Shown: piece after piece, positions 54,465 through 62,871 of the stretch
Layout: every line of letters starts with the position of its first letter
How positions within the stretch are numbered: position 1 is the first letter of the stretch
Program-made: the position numbers and the translations under genes
Assembly: GCF_024448715.1 (NCBI RefSeq)
Contig: NZ_JAMOHZ010000002.1
Location: 310,001 to 374,000, forward strand
DNA from: Stutzerimonas stutzeri
Lineage (GTDB): Bacteria > Pseudomonadota > Gammaproteobacteria > Pseudomonadales > Pseudomonadaceae
Length of the DNA stretch: 64,000 nucleotides
Direction: 5' to 3'
Notes under the pieces: generated by a model
Databases searched by the model: none
Told to the model about the DNA's origin: nothing
The model's input: the letters and a program-made list of their open reading frames with translations, nothing else

Positions 54465-55789
54465 AAAGATCAGTACTAATGAATAAACCAAGAACCTTGT
54501 ATATAGCTCTGACGCTCACCTGTCTTGTGTTCGCTTTTTTCTGGCTGCCAGTGCCGCGACTATTCGACATTGCCTGTATTTTACTAATCCTGCTGTTTTT
54601 ACCTACCGTACTTTCACCAGCAAATAGCGACTTGCGAAAAGACCCATTGATCCGGCTGGGCATAGTGTTTTTTTTGTACCTGGTTTGCTCCATCATTTGG
54701 CACAGAATGACCCTTCCCGACTATTTCCCCAACACTACCAGCGACCGGCGCTTTCTCAGGGTGCTCTACTTTATCGCCATCGCCTATACCATCTCTCGCA
54801 GCCGCCTTTTAAACGCCTGGCGGCTCCTTGCCATAGCCTTCGGCGGCTTGCTGGCTTACCTGACCATCAGTTTTGATCAAGCCGAATGGATTCGAGCATG
54901 GGATGGCCAGCGGGTCGATTTCGGCATTCACAATGCCCAGCACACCGGGGTTGTTTTTGCCACATGCGCTCTAGCCTTCGGCTTGTTTACACCTCGTTTT
55001 CTTGCTTGGATAAAAGGCACTCCCCGGGCATTGGCATGCGCCAGCAGCCTGCTCTGGATTGCTGCCTTGCTGTTTTCCCTGTGGGGAGTGTTCGTTTCAC
55101 AAACACGGGCGGTCTGGCTGGGCCTGAGCGTTGCGTTACTGTTGTTTCCCGGCATTTTGATCCTGGCGTATAGCCTCAGAGAAAAGCCTCGACTGTCGCT
55201 ACGCAAATCCGTATTCACCAGCATCGCCGGTATACTTCTACTCGGCCTACTGGCCATAGGCCTCGACGCTCCCAACTTGGTTAGCGAGCGACTTTCCGCA
55301 GAGAAGGTTACATGGGAAAGCCTGCGATCAGCCGCCTCTCATGAGGATCGCAAACTATCAAGTATTGAAGTCAGGGTGGCATCCTGGGCAGCAGCGACAG
55401 ACTGGATTATGGAAAGACCTTTTATGGGCTGGGGTGGGCGAGGCTCAAGACCACTAATACGTCAATCCGATCTTTTCAGCCACGACTTCAAGAAAAAGTT
55501 TAATCACCTACATAACTCATATCTGCAGGTATTGGTGGAGGTCGGCCTGATTGGTGCCGCATTCATTGTCGTATTAACAGCCTTACTTGGGCGCGCGTGC
55601 GTCAGAAGCTACCAACGTCACGCCATGCCACTGGACGTATTTCTTTTTGCTTGGGCCTTTTTCATATTCTGGTTAGTGGTAAACCTTTTTGAGTCCTACA
55701 TCATTTATCCCAGCGGAACCTATCTGGTCGCTATCGTGACGGCTTTTTTCTATTCATTCTGCATCAACCACCCAGAGCGACTGAGCTAA
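54461..55789 (+). CDS. waaL: O-antigen ligase family protein (WaaL)
   Basis: A 442-residue polytopic inner-membrane protein with about twelve hydrophobic segments. The periplasmic loop and signature HLHNSYLQVLVEVGLIG carry the catalytic His region of the Wzy_C/WaaL superfamily. WaaL joins O antigen from undecaprenyl pyrophosphate to lipid A-core. A GTG at 54461 gives a GTGA overlap with the previous gene; ATG at 54479 is an alternative start. The AT-rich composition fits a transferred segment. Confidence 0.88.
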   Translation: MKRSVLMNKPRTLYIALTLTCLVFAFFWLPVPRLFDIACILLILLFLPTVLSPANSDLRKDPLIRLGIVFFLYLVCSIIWHRMTLPDYFPNTTSDRRFLRVLYFIAIAYTISRSRLLNAWRLLAIAFGGLLAYLTISFDQAEWIRAWDGQRVDFGIHNAQHTGVVFATCALAFGLFTPRFLAWIKGTPRALACASSLLWIAALLFSLWGVFVSQTRAVWLGLSVALLLFPGILILAYSLREKPRLSLRKSVFTSIAGILLLGLLAIGLDAPNLVSERLSAEKVTWESLRSAASHEDRKLSSIEVRVASWAAATDWIMERPFMGWGGRGSRPLIRQSDLFSHDFKKKFNHLHNSYLQVLVEVGLIGAAFIVVLTALLGRACVRSYQRHAMPLDVFLFAWAFFIFWLVVNLFESYIIYPSGTYLVAIVTAFFYSFCINHPERLS

Positions 55790-55801
55790 TGCGCTCTCTT
55801 T

Positions 55802-56809
55802 CTACCCTCGCTCGCCGATTTTCCTGGCAATATGCCAGATCGGCACGAAGGGACGCCAAATATACTTCCCACCTAGCCACTTGAAGCGAAACCATGGATA
55901 CACAACCGTATTGCTCTGATTAAAGCCAGGACGCCAGGCAAAACATTTATGACGGCGACTAATGGTAAAAGTGGGTAATCCCATCAAAGAAGCCAAATGT
56001 CCGCCACCCGAGTCATTGCTGATCACAACCGACGCCATGGCGACATGATCAATTAGCTGCTTGATATCGGGAAAACTTTTAACGTCATAATCAGATAACG
56101 CCTCACGAATTTTTTCATGCTCGTTCGGCATACACACGAACTCAACACGCCAGCCTTTCCTTCGCAACGCATTTGCCAACCAACGGAAACCAACTAGCCA
56201 ATAGTTCTTTTTCGGCTGAGGTGTGGTCGGAAAAATAAGCACCAGCCCACAATCACGACTCAGTGGTGGCCCGAACAAACCGGGCATCGGATAGGCGTCT
56301 ATGGCAAACACTTCTTTAGCGTAGCTATCGACCCATTCAACCATGCTTCTTCCCGCATCGGAGTCAAGGCAAAACGCCCTGCTGGCACCGTAAAAATGCT
56401 CTGCTCCGATAACCACACCGCGCCCATCCAACCCGGAATCACGGGAGATTTTCTTGGCGGTGACAAAGGCGACATTGTCTAGCTCCGCATAGATCGGCGA
56501 CCACTCTCTCTTGTAGTAATAGCTTTCAAAGCAAGCGATAACCAGCTCAAAGCGCTCCGCCAACCCAACTAGGTCATCATCATGCTCAGGTAGGATCATC
56601 AGCCAAGGGAAATACTCCCGGGCAGAATAAAAGGCATTGCTGTAGAGGGTCACCTGCGCGCCAGCACGGTAAAATAACCAACCTAAACGAAGGTAGATCG
56701 TGATATCACCCAAGGCAGGGAAAGGAATGATGGCTACCTTAAAACCGGTAAAATCGCCTGCAGACCTCTGCCTTACTTCGCTGGACTGACTAGTTCCATC
56801 TGCGTTCAT
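55802..56809 (-). CDS. Glycosyltransferase family 9 (heptosyltransferase-like)
   Basis: A 335-residue cytoplasmic GT-B enzyme. The N-terminal IPFPALGDITIYLRLGWLF is the acceptor-domain start of GT9 (ADP-heptose:LPS heptosyltransferase). The donor-site segment ISNDSGGGHLASLMGLPTF matches the GT9 ND(S/T)GxxHLAxxxGxP motif. I start at 56809, where GAGAGGAAGCC precedes the ATG; 56 extra upstream codons overlap the GT4 gene. Which sugar is added is unknown. Low-GC codon use. Confidence 0.85.
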   Translation of the reverse strand: MNADGTSQSSEVRQRSAGDFTGFKVAIIPFPALGDITIYLRLGWLFYRAGAQVTLYSNAFYSAREYFPWLMILPEHDDDLVGLAERFELVIACFESYYYKREWSPIYAELDNVAFVTAKKISRDSGLDGRGVVIGAEHFYGASRAFCLDSDAGRSMVEWVDSYAKEVFAIDAYPMPGLFGPPLSRDCGLVLIFPTTPQPKKNYWLVGFRWLANALRRKGWRVEFVCMPNEHEKIREALSDYDVKSFPDIKQLIDHVAMASVVISNDSGGGHLASLMGLPTFTISRRHKCFAWRPGFNQSNTVVYPWFRFKWLGGKYIWRPFVPIWHIARKIGERG

Positions 56810-56819
56810 GGCTTCCTCT

Positions 56820-57938
56820 CTAGTCGATCCATCGCTTGTCCCAGAAATGGGCGCGAATAACCGCATCCGAAAACATTTGTACCAATCTAAACTGCATGCG
56901 TTGCCGCTGAGCTGCCAGCTCTTCCTCCCCACGCCCCGCCATTTCCAGCAGACATACGGCCAGCTGTTTTTCATCACTTAGTGAGAATGCCATCCCGCAA
57001 TCGCCGATAACTTCCGGCGCTCCTCCACAGTCGCTACCGACCACCGGCACGCCGGCCGCCATCGCCTCCAGCAGCACCATGCCAAAAGGCTCATGATCAG
57101 ATGTCAAAGCGAAAACATCGAACGCCTTGAAATAGCGACGACCGTTCTCCACCTGCCCAAGAAAGCGCACCCGATCAACGACTCCTAACTCGAATACCAG
57201 CGACTTCAAAGCCACTTCCAGCCGACCAGCGCCCATGATGGCCAGCAAACTCTCAGCCGGAAGCTGAGACAGCGCCCGGGCGAAGCCGCGGATGAGCGTA
57301 GCCTGATCCTTGTCTGGATGCAGTCGGCCTGCATTGCCAACCACCCAAGCATTCGATGGCAGTCCAAGGCCCGCACGAGCTTCCTCTCGCGGGAGTAGTT
57401 CAGCCTGCACAGCTTTGATATCGATACGATTGTAGAGTGTCTCGATCTGCTCGGCAGGCCAGCCTGGCAAGGATATCCGGATATCGTCGCGCACGGCGTT
57501 CGATACCCCGAGCAATAGCAACCGCTTGCGAAAGAAATTGGCAAAAAACCGCCTGGAAAAGCGCTGATACACGCCGAAAGCGTGGTTTACGCCGATGACC
57601 GGAAGTCTGGTCGCCATACATGCAATGTAGGTCGGTTTGAAGCGATGGGCGACACACACGCGAAAGTCGCGCCCACGGATGATTTTCCGCAATCGACGCA
57701 TGGCGCCCAGCTTGAGCCCAGCCACATCCTTGGAGCTGTAGCCGAAAAACAGCACTTCATCAGAGGCACAGGCGGCTGCCACCCGCTCATCCGGCACACC
57801 GGTCAGAAATATCGTGGTTACCTGGAAGGGCGTTCCGGTAAACAAGGCGGCGTACTGACGTGCGCAATCAAGAAAAGGGCCATCATAACCGTGGCAAAGC
57901 TGTAGGACGCGCGGCGCCTCAGACCTCTTCATCCCCAT
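56820..57938 (-). CDS. Glycosyltransferase family 4 (LPS core type)
   Basis: A 372-residue GT-B glycosyltransferase. The N-terminus RVLQLCHGYDGPFLDCARQY is typical of Pseudomonas LPS core or surface-sugar glycosyltransferases (WapH- or Ssg-like; I cannot separate these by reading). The C-terminal donor site has FALTSDHEPFGMVLLEAMAAGVPVVGSDCGG (the E-x7-E region). The start at ATG 57938 follows AAGGAAGG and overlaps the carbamoyltransferase gene by 20 nt; an ATG two codons in is possible. Followed by the GT9 gene after 10 nt. Confidence 0.85.
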   Translation of the reverse strand: MGMKRSEAPRVLQLCHGYDGPFLDCARQYAALFTGTPFQVTTIFLTGVPDERVAAACASDEVLFFGYSSKDVAGLKLGAMRRLRKIIRGRDFRVCVAHRFKPTYIACMATRLPVIGVNHAFGVYQRFSRRFFANFFRKRLLLLGVSNAVRDDIRISLPGWPAEQIETLYNRIDIKAVQAELLPREEARAGLGLPSNAWVVGNAGRLHPDKDQATLIRGFARALSQLPAESLLAIMGAGRLEVALKSLVFELGVVDRVRFLGQVENGRRYFKAFDVFALTSDHEPFGMVLLEAMAAGVPVVGSDCGGAPEVIGDCGMAFSLSDEKQLAVCLLEMAGRGEEELAAQRQRMQFRLVQMFSDAVIRAHFWDKRWID

Positions 57939-59673
57939 CCTTGCCTTCCTTCATGACGAGAACATCTTCCATAATCAAATACTGCAAATCCGAGCCATAA
58001 AACATATTCAACGCATCGGTCGGCGAGCAGATCATCGGCTCGCCACGACGGTTGAGCGACGTGTTCAGCGAAACGCCGTTGCCGGTCAACTTTTCCAGCT
58101 CCAGCATCATGTCGTAGTAGCGTGGGTTGTATTCACGCTTGAGTACTTGCGCACGGGAAGTACCGTCTTCATGCACGACTTCACCGACGCGCTCCTTCCA
58201 GCCTTCATTGACCTCGAAGGTGAAGGTCATGAACGGGCTCGGGTGGTCGACTTTGAGCATTTGCGGCGCGACGGTGTCGAGCATCGACGGGCAGAAGGGT
58301 CTCCAGCGCTCACGGAATTTGATCTGTTCGTTGATCCTGTTGGCGACGCCGGGCACGCTCGGGCAGCCGATAATGGAACGCCCGCCAAGCGCGCGCGGGC
58401 CGAATTCCATCCGGCCCTGAAACCACGCAACCGGATTGCCTTCGACCATGATTTGCGCGATGCGCTGCGGCATGTTGTCGATTTGCTGCCAGTCCGGCTT
58501 GTTGGGATGACGCGCGCACGCGGCGATGATGTCTTCGTTGGAATAGGCAGGCCCGAGATAGACATGCTCCATCTTTTCCACCGGCACGCCTCGCTGATGC
58601 GAGATGTAGGCGGCCGCGCCAACTGCCGTGCCAGCATCACCGGAAGCGGGCTGGACAAACAACTCTTTAACTTCCGGGCGCGCGATGATCTTCTGGTTCA
58701 GTTTCACGTTGAGCGCACAGCCACCGGCGAAGGCAATCTTGCCGGTCTCGCGAATGATGTCGCCCAGGTAGTAATCCATCATCTCCAGCGCCAGCTTTTC
58801 GAACAGGGCCTGCATGCTGGCTGCGTAGTGGATGTAGGGATCGTCGGCGATATCGCCTTCACGCTTGGGGCCCAGCCACTCGATCAGCTTGGGCGAGAAG
58901 TAGTAGCCCTTGCCCTTTTCCTTGTAGCGGCGGAAGCCGATGACGTTGGCGTAGTCGATATTGATGGTCAGCTCGCCGTTCTCGAACTTCGCCAGGCGGG
59001 AGAAATCGTACTTGGCGGCATCGCCGTAGGGCGCCATGCCCATGACCTTGAACTCGCCGTCGAGCATCTCGAAGCCGAGGTATTCGGTGACCGCACCATA
59101 CAGGCCGCCCAGCGAATCCGGGTCGTAGAATTCCTTGATCTTGTGGATCTTGCCGTTCTCGCCCCAGCCGAAGAAGGTGGTGGCGTACTCGCCCTTGCCG
59201 TCGATGCCGAGGATGGCGGTCTTCTCGGTGAAGCCGGAGCAGTGGTAGGCGCTAGAGGCGTGAGCCAGGTGATGTTCGACCGGCTGCAGCTTGACCTTCT
59301 TCAGGTCGAAGCCGAGCTGCTGCAGACACCACTGGATGCGCTTCTTGTAGCGGTGGTAGCGGCGGTTGCCCATAAGAATGGCGTCCAGCGCGCGGTCCGG
59401 CGCGTACCAGTAGCGCTTGGCATAGTGCCAGCGGGCCTTCTCGAAGATGCTGATCGGCGCGAACGGAATCGCCACCAAATCGATGTCGCTCGGTTTGATC
59501 CCGGCCTGCTCCAGGCAGAACTTGGCCGACTCGTAGGGCATGCGGTTCTTGGCATGCTTGTCGCGCACGAAGCGCTCTTCTTCGACGGCGGCGATCAGTT
59601 TGCCGTCGATGTATAGAGCGGCGGAAGGATCATGACTGAGGGCGCCGGAAAGGCCGAGAATCGTCAATGCCAC
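57919..59673 (-). CDS. NodU-family O-carbamoyltransferase (LPS core type)
   Basis: A 584-residue enzyme that transfers the carbamoyl group of carbamoyl phosphate to a sugar hydroxyl. The N-terminal ILGLSGALSHDPSAALYIDG, HHLAHASSAYHCSG and C-terminal MEFGPRALGGRSIIGCP motifs are complete. In P. aeruginosa a related gene in the same position (wapO) carbamoylates inner-core heptose, which is the likely role here. I chose GTG at 59673 as start; 18 upstream codons are repeat-derived. High GC unlike the genes to its left. Confidence 0.9.
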   Translation of the reverse strand: MALTILGLSGALSHDPSAALYIDGKLIAAVEEERFVRDKHAKNRMPYESAKFCLEQAGIKPSDIDLVAIPFAPISIFEKARWHYAKRYWYAPDRALDAILMGNRRYHRYKKRIQWCLQQLGFDLKKVKLQPVEHHLAHASSAYHCSGFTEKTAILGIDGKGEYATTFFGWGENGKIHKIKEFYDPDSLGGLYGAVTEYLGFEMLDGEFKVMGMAPYGDAAKYDFSRLAKFENGELTINIDYANVIGFRRYKEKGKGYYFSPKLIEWLGPKREGDIADDPYIHYAASMQALFEKLALEMMDYYLGDIIRETGKIAFAGGCALNVKLNQKIIARPEVKELFVQPASGDAGTAVGAAAYISHQRGVPVEKMEHVYLGPAYSNEDIIAACARHPNKPDWQQIDNMPQRIAQIMVEGNPVAWFQGRMEFGPRALGGRSIIGCPSVPGVANRINEQIKFRERWRPFCPSMLDTVAPQMLKVDHPSPFMTFTFEVNEGWKERVGEVVHEDGTSRAQVLKREYNPRYYDMMLELEKLTGNGVSLNTSLNRRGEPMICSPTDALNMFYGSDLQYLIMEDVLVMKEGKDGDEEV

Positions 59674-59692
59674 GGTTGGAAGCCTCTTAAAA

Positions 59693-59795
59693 GCAGCTTG
59701 AAGCTTGAAGCCGGAAGCTCGAAGCAACAGCGAATATGTCTAGTTCAACCCCGCAGGGCTTTTCTTCCAGCTTCAAGCTTCTGACTTCAAGCTGT
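59693..59795. repeat. Inverted AAGCTTGAAGC repeat between carbamoyltransferase and kinase genes
   Basis: Left arm AGCTTGAAGCTTGAAGCCGGAAG (59696-59718) and right arm CTTCCAGCTTCAAGCTTCTGACTTCAAGCT (59764-59793) are mirror images with a ~45-nt spacer. The right arm supplies the last codons and stop of the tandem-kinase gene. It resembles other units in this window near 14862-14947 and 27001. Confidence 0.75.
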
Positions 59796-61212
59796 CCTTC
59801 GGTAAACGTGCATCCAGTAACCGACATAAGGCCGAGTCGGCCGGCCAGTTGCGCAGAAACCGCGCACGGTCCCTGGCATAGGCGCGGGCGAAGCTGGTAT
59901 CGCTACTATGTTGCTGCGCAGCGTCCAGGTCGATCAGCGCCCAGCGACCCTGCTCCCAGAACAGGTTGGTGCCTTTCATATCGCCATGGCTGATGCGCTC
60001 GCGCAGCATGGCTTCGAACAGCTGATCCAGCGCCACCAGCTCGAGCTCGGGCGGTGAGCTGGAGAGATACGGCTGGAAACGGGTGATTATATCCTCGCCC
60101 ACGCTGTATTCGGTAATCAGGTAGCTGCGGCGGCGCAGGCCCAGCCAACGCAACTCCAACATCGCCAGCGGCCGGGGCGTGGCGATGCCGAGAAATGCCA
60201 GGCGATTGCCTTCTATCCAGCTGTGCCAAGCGCGGCTCGGCCGCCAGCAACGCCGTAGCCAGTGCGCCAATCCTTTGATGTTGTAGCGCTTGATTACCAA
60301 TTGCCGCCCAGACTGCTCGACCGATGCCACGGTCGAACTACCGCCCAGCTTCAGCGCCCGTCCCGCCTCAACAGCCATATCCGGCGCAGCCAGCAGCTCA
60401 CGCAGCGCCGGCTCATCCTCACGGCGTACGACACGCAGCTGACTGGCACTGCGGTTTACGCTAAACAAGGAACAATCACGCCCGAGCTTGCCGAGATAAT
60501 CGCGCAGCCGCCAACGCCTGACGCTGGCAATTTCTTGCAACAGCGCCTCCAAGGGAAGAGCATGCTCGCCGTTGACCAGGAGGTAATGCACGAGCAGTTC
60601 TTCGATATGCGGTTCGAGGCTGGCAGGCAGCTGGGCAAAGAAGACACCAAGGTTCGCCAGCACTTTTTCACGATCGAGCGGTTGGCCCGGTGTCTGCGCC
60701 TGCACGCCGCCGCCATCGATGAGGTACAGCTGCCCCTCATGACGCAACAGATTGTCCAGATGCAGGTCGCTCTGCCACAAGCCTCTGACGTGCAACTGCG
60801 CGATGGCGCCGAGCGCCTCACTCAGCACGTCCTGCTGCGCATCGGACAGCATGGGTTGCCGCTCCACCTCGCGCCACGCCTGCTCCAGGCTTTGCGCGCC
60901 AGCCAAGTAGTCGAACAATAGCCAACCGCCTTGACCTGCCGCGACCCCCTCGACGAGCAGAGCGGGCGTGGTCATCCCCTGCTCGGCCAGTAACCGTGCG
61001 CCATGCTGCTCGCGCTCGAAATGGCGCTCGGCCTTGCCACCGACCAACAGTTTGGCCAGCACGTCGCGGCCCTGCCATTGCGCCAGGGCAACATAGCGTT
61101 GCCCTGGCAATACGCGCAGCCATCGCTGCAACGTCAGCTCGCCAGCGGGTAGCGTCACGCTCAAGGGTAAAGCCGGCGATCGCCCGGCTCGTACGAGTTC
61201 CGGCAGATTCAT
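59773..61212 (-). CDS. Tandem kinase-like LPS core protein (InaA family, two kinase domains)
   Basis: A 479-residue protein with two kinase-like domains in a row. Domain 1 (about 35-215) has Lys54 (DVLAKLL), catalytic loop SDLHLDN (Asp149, Asn154) and Asp166 in LIDGG. Domain 2 (about 285-470) has Lys308 (LVIKRY), HGDMKGTN (Asp411, Asn416) and Asp428 in LIDLD. Both sets of key residues look intact. The family is linked to phosphate addition to the LPS inner core. ATG at 61212 overlaps the small upstream gene's stop by 4 nt. Two domains may mean two sites or a scaffold; unproven. Confidence 0.85.
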   Translation of the reverse strand: MNLPELVRAGRSPALPLSVTLPAGELTLQRWLRVLPGQRYVALAQWQGRDVLAKLLVGGKAERHFEREQHGARLLAEQGMTTPALLVEGVAAGQGGWLLFDYLAGAQSLEQAWREVERQPMLSDAQQDVLSEALGAIAQLHVRGLWQSDLHLDNLLRHEGQLYLIDGGGVQAQTPGQPLDREKVLANLGVFFAQLPASLEPHIEELLVHYLLVNGEHALPLEALLQEIASVRRWRLRDYLGKLGRDCSLFSVNRSASQLRVVRREDEPALRELLAAPDMAVEAGRALKLGGSSTVASVEQSGRQLVIKRYNIKGLAHWLRRCWRPSRAWHSWIEGNRLAFLGIATPRPLAMLELRWLGLRRRSYLITEYSVGEDIITRFQPYLSSSPPELELVALDQLFEAMLRERISHGDMKGTNLFWEQGRWALIDLDAAQQHSSDTSFARAYARDRARFLRNWPADSALCRLLDARLPKDSLKSEA

Positions 61213-61328
61213 GCACGCGCGCCTTTGCTTTGCCGGCGACTGGCAATACGTTCCAACAAGGATTCGATGACCGGCGCACGGGAATCTTTCTCGAGATAGG
61301 CCTCGGCGGGGTTCAGCTCGGCTCTCAT
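61209..61328 (-). CDS. 39-residue small protein gene, coupled at both ends
   Basis: The frame reads MRAELNPAEAYLEKDSRA, then PVIESLLERIASRRQSKGARA and stop. Its ATG overlaps the upstream kinase stop (ATGA, 61325-61328) and its TGA overlaps the downstream kinase ATG (61209-61212). A GAGGGG sequence precedes the start. Codon third positions are GC-rich as in real genes here. The product is Arg/Glu-rich, probably helical, without signal peptide or membrane segment. It may be a regulatory peptide or simply a translational bridge. Too short for usual gene finders. Confidence 0.65.
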   Translation of the reverse strand: MRAELNPAEAYLEKDSRAPVIESLLERIASRRQSKGARA

Positions 61329-62062
61329 TCACGCCCCTCGAAGTACTTGAGCACTTGGTCGATCAACGCGCGGTCAGCCGGTACCAGACGCGGGCGTTGC
61401 TGGTATTGCAGGTAGAAACGCAGCCGCTGAGTGCGGCTCAGGTGATACTTGGCGACTTTGTCCAGGCAGGCCAGATCCTTGACGATGCGTCGGTGCAGAA
61501 GCGGCCCTCGCCAAAAGTCGCCGGACGGACAATCGATCAAGAACAGCTCACCAGCGCCGTTGACCAGCAGGTTGCGCCATTTCAGGTCGTTATGGGCGAA
61601 GCGATGGTCGTGCAGGGTACGGGTTGCAGACGCCACCTGCCGGCTGATGCGCTCGACCCAGCCCCGGTCGGTTAGGCGCGGATCGTTGCGCTTGGCCAGC
61701 GCCGCCATGTCCGATGTATCCGGTACTTCCAAAGTAATCAGCGCGCCGCGCGCAAATGCACCAGCGCGGCGTTCCATACCCCAGGCCACCAGCGGCGCCA
61801 CAGGTATGCCCCAGCGCTCGAAATGTTTGAGGTTTTGCCATTCAGCCTTGACCCGCGGACGTCCCAGGTAGCGGCGTAGATTCTTGCCCGCCGCCCAGTA
61901 ACGTTTGACGTAATAACGCAGGCCTTCGTACTCGACGCGGATCACCTCGGACAGCGGGTCGCGGGCAATCGGCTCGCCTTCAAGCGCAAAAACCGTATCC
62001 AGACTGGCAAACGCGTGTGCCGCGCCGGCCGTAATGTCGCCGACGACCCGCCAGCCACTCAT
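61325..62062 (-). CDS. wapP: LPS core kinase, InaA family (WapP-like)
   Basis: A 245-residue kinase. The ATP-lysine is Lys53 (YYVKRYW), the catalytic loop HNDLKWRN has Asp159 and Asn164, and Asp177 lies in LIDCPSG. The family phosphorylates heptose in the LPS inner core. ATGA overlap with waaP upstream and with the 39-codon gene downstream. In P. aeruginosa the neighbouring gene is called wapP; the name is by position and similarity, from memory. Confidence 0.82.
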   Translation of the reverse strand: MSGWRVVGDITAGAAHAFASLDTVFALEGEPIARDPLSEVIRVEYEGLRYYVKRYWAAGKNLRRYLGRPRVKAEWQNLKHFERWGIPVAPLVAWGMERRAGAFARGALITLEVPDTSDMAALAKRNDPRLTDRGWVERISRQVASATRTLHDHRFAHNDLKWRNLLVNGAGELFLIDCPSGDFWRGPLLHRRIVKDLACLDKVAKYHLSRTQRLRFYLQYQQRPRLVPADRALIDQVLKYFEGRE

Positions 62063-62871
62063 CGAGCACCCGGCGCGTACTTGCGCTCATAACGGCTTTG
62101 AAGCCTGTCCGCCTTGCTTTCCAGCCAACGCAGCAACGGGGCCTCGTCACGCAGAGCCTCGCGCAGCGGACGCTGGAGATAGGTCTGTAGAAAACGCAGT
62201 TTGTCGCGACGGGTCAGGCCAATGCCCAGTGCCGAAAAATACAGCCCGGCCAGATCCTTGTTGCGCCAGCGCCGTGGCGTTTCGCTGCGGGTCTGGGCGC
62301 GGTGCAGGTCGATCAGCGATAAACGGAAATTCTGGGCCATTACTGGCTTGTCGGTGTGCAGCAGGAAGTGACAGATATAGAAGTCCCGATGATTGACCCC
62401 GGCGCGGTGCATGGTGCCGGCCATATGCGCGACTTCGGCGATCAGCGCGCGCTTGAGCGGTGGCTCAGGCGGATTCTGCAGCCAATCGGCGCTGTAGTCT
62501 TCGAGGCTGACCGTCGGCGCCAGCTCCTCGGTGATGATAAATGAATGCTGCGTGGCAGGATTGCTGCCGCGCTCGCCATAAGCCACGGCGGTCATGGTCG
62601 GCACGCCTGCTTGATGCAAGCGCTGAATGGCCCGCCACTCCTGCCCAGCGCCCAGCACTGGCATCTTGGCAGTGCTCAGGTTCTTGAAGATCTCGCCCCA
62701 GCCGATGCCGCGATGGATCTTGACGAAGTAACCGCGCCCATCGACTTCGATGCGCAATGTGCGCCGACCTTCCAGCTGCCGGTAGACCTGCCCCTGTAAC
62801 TGCTCGACAGCCTCGAAGGCATCGCGATCAGTCCAGAGCGACTTGAAGGGCTCGGCAAGAATCAGTTTCAT
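62059..62871 (-). CDS. waaP: LPS core heptose(I) kinase WaaP/RfaP
   Basis: Phosphorylates heptose I of the inner core; essential for outer-membrane stability in Pseudomonas. The 270-residue product has Lys51 in YFVKIHRG, the catalytic Asp163 in NHRDFYICHFLLH (same number as in P. aeruginosa WaaP, from memory) and LIDLHRA. Overlaps waaG by 4 nt and wapP by 4 nt. All key residues are intact. Confidence 0.95.
   Translation of the reverse strand: MKLILAEPFKSLWTDRDAFEAVEQLQGQVYRQLEGRRTLRIEVDGRGYFVKIHRGIGWGEIFKNLSTAKMPVLGAGQEWRAIQRLHQAGVPTMTAVAYGERGSNPATQHSFIITEELAPTVSLEDYSADWLQNPPEPPLKRALIAEVAHMAGTMHRAGVNHRDFYICHFLLHTDKPVMAQNFRLSLIDLHRAQTRSETPRRWRNKDLAGLYFSALGIGLTRRDKLRFLQTYLQRPLREALRDEAPLLRWLESKADRLQSRYERKYAPGAR

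Larger units (their letters stand above)
52070..57930. other. Segment of atypical, AT-richer composition in the LPS core locus
   Basis: By eye, GC falls sharply from inside msbA through the kinase-like gene, the ligase and both glycosyltransferases (for example 23 G/C in the 60 bases at 53341-53400). It returns to the genome-like high level at the carbamoyltransferase. The gene content (ligase and glycosyltransferases) is the strain-variable part of LPS loci. This suggests acquisition by recombination, with one junction inside an essential gene. Confidence 0.6.

Noticed and set aside
56810..56977. Upstream extension of the GT9 gene to 391 residues
   Set aside because: It would overlap the GT4 coding sequence and adds no GT9-like residues; the ATG at 56809 has a good ribosome-binding site.
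58147..59616. Plus-strand frame of 489 codons over the carbamoyltransferase
   Set aside because: The minus-strand product has all carbamoyltransferase motifs; the plus frame has none.
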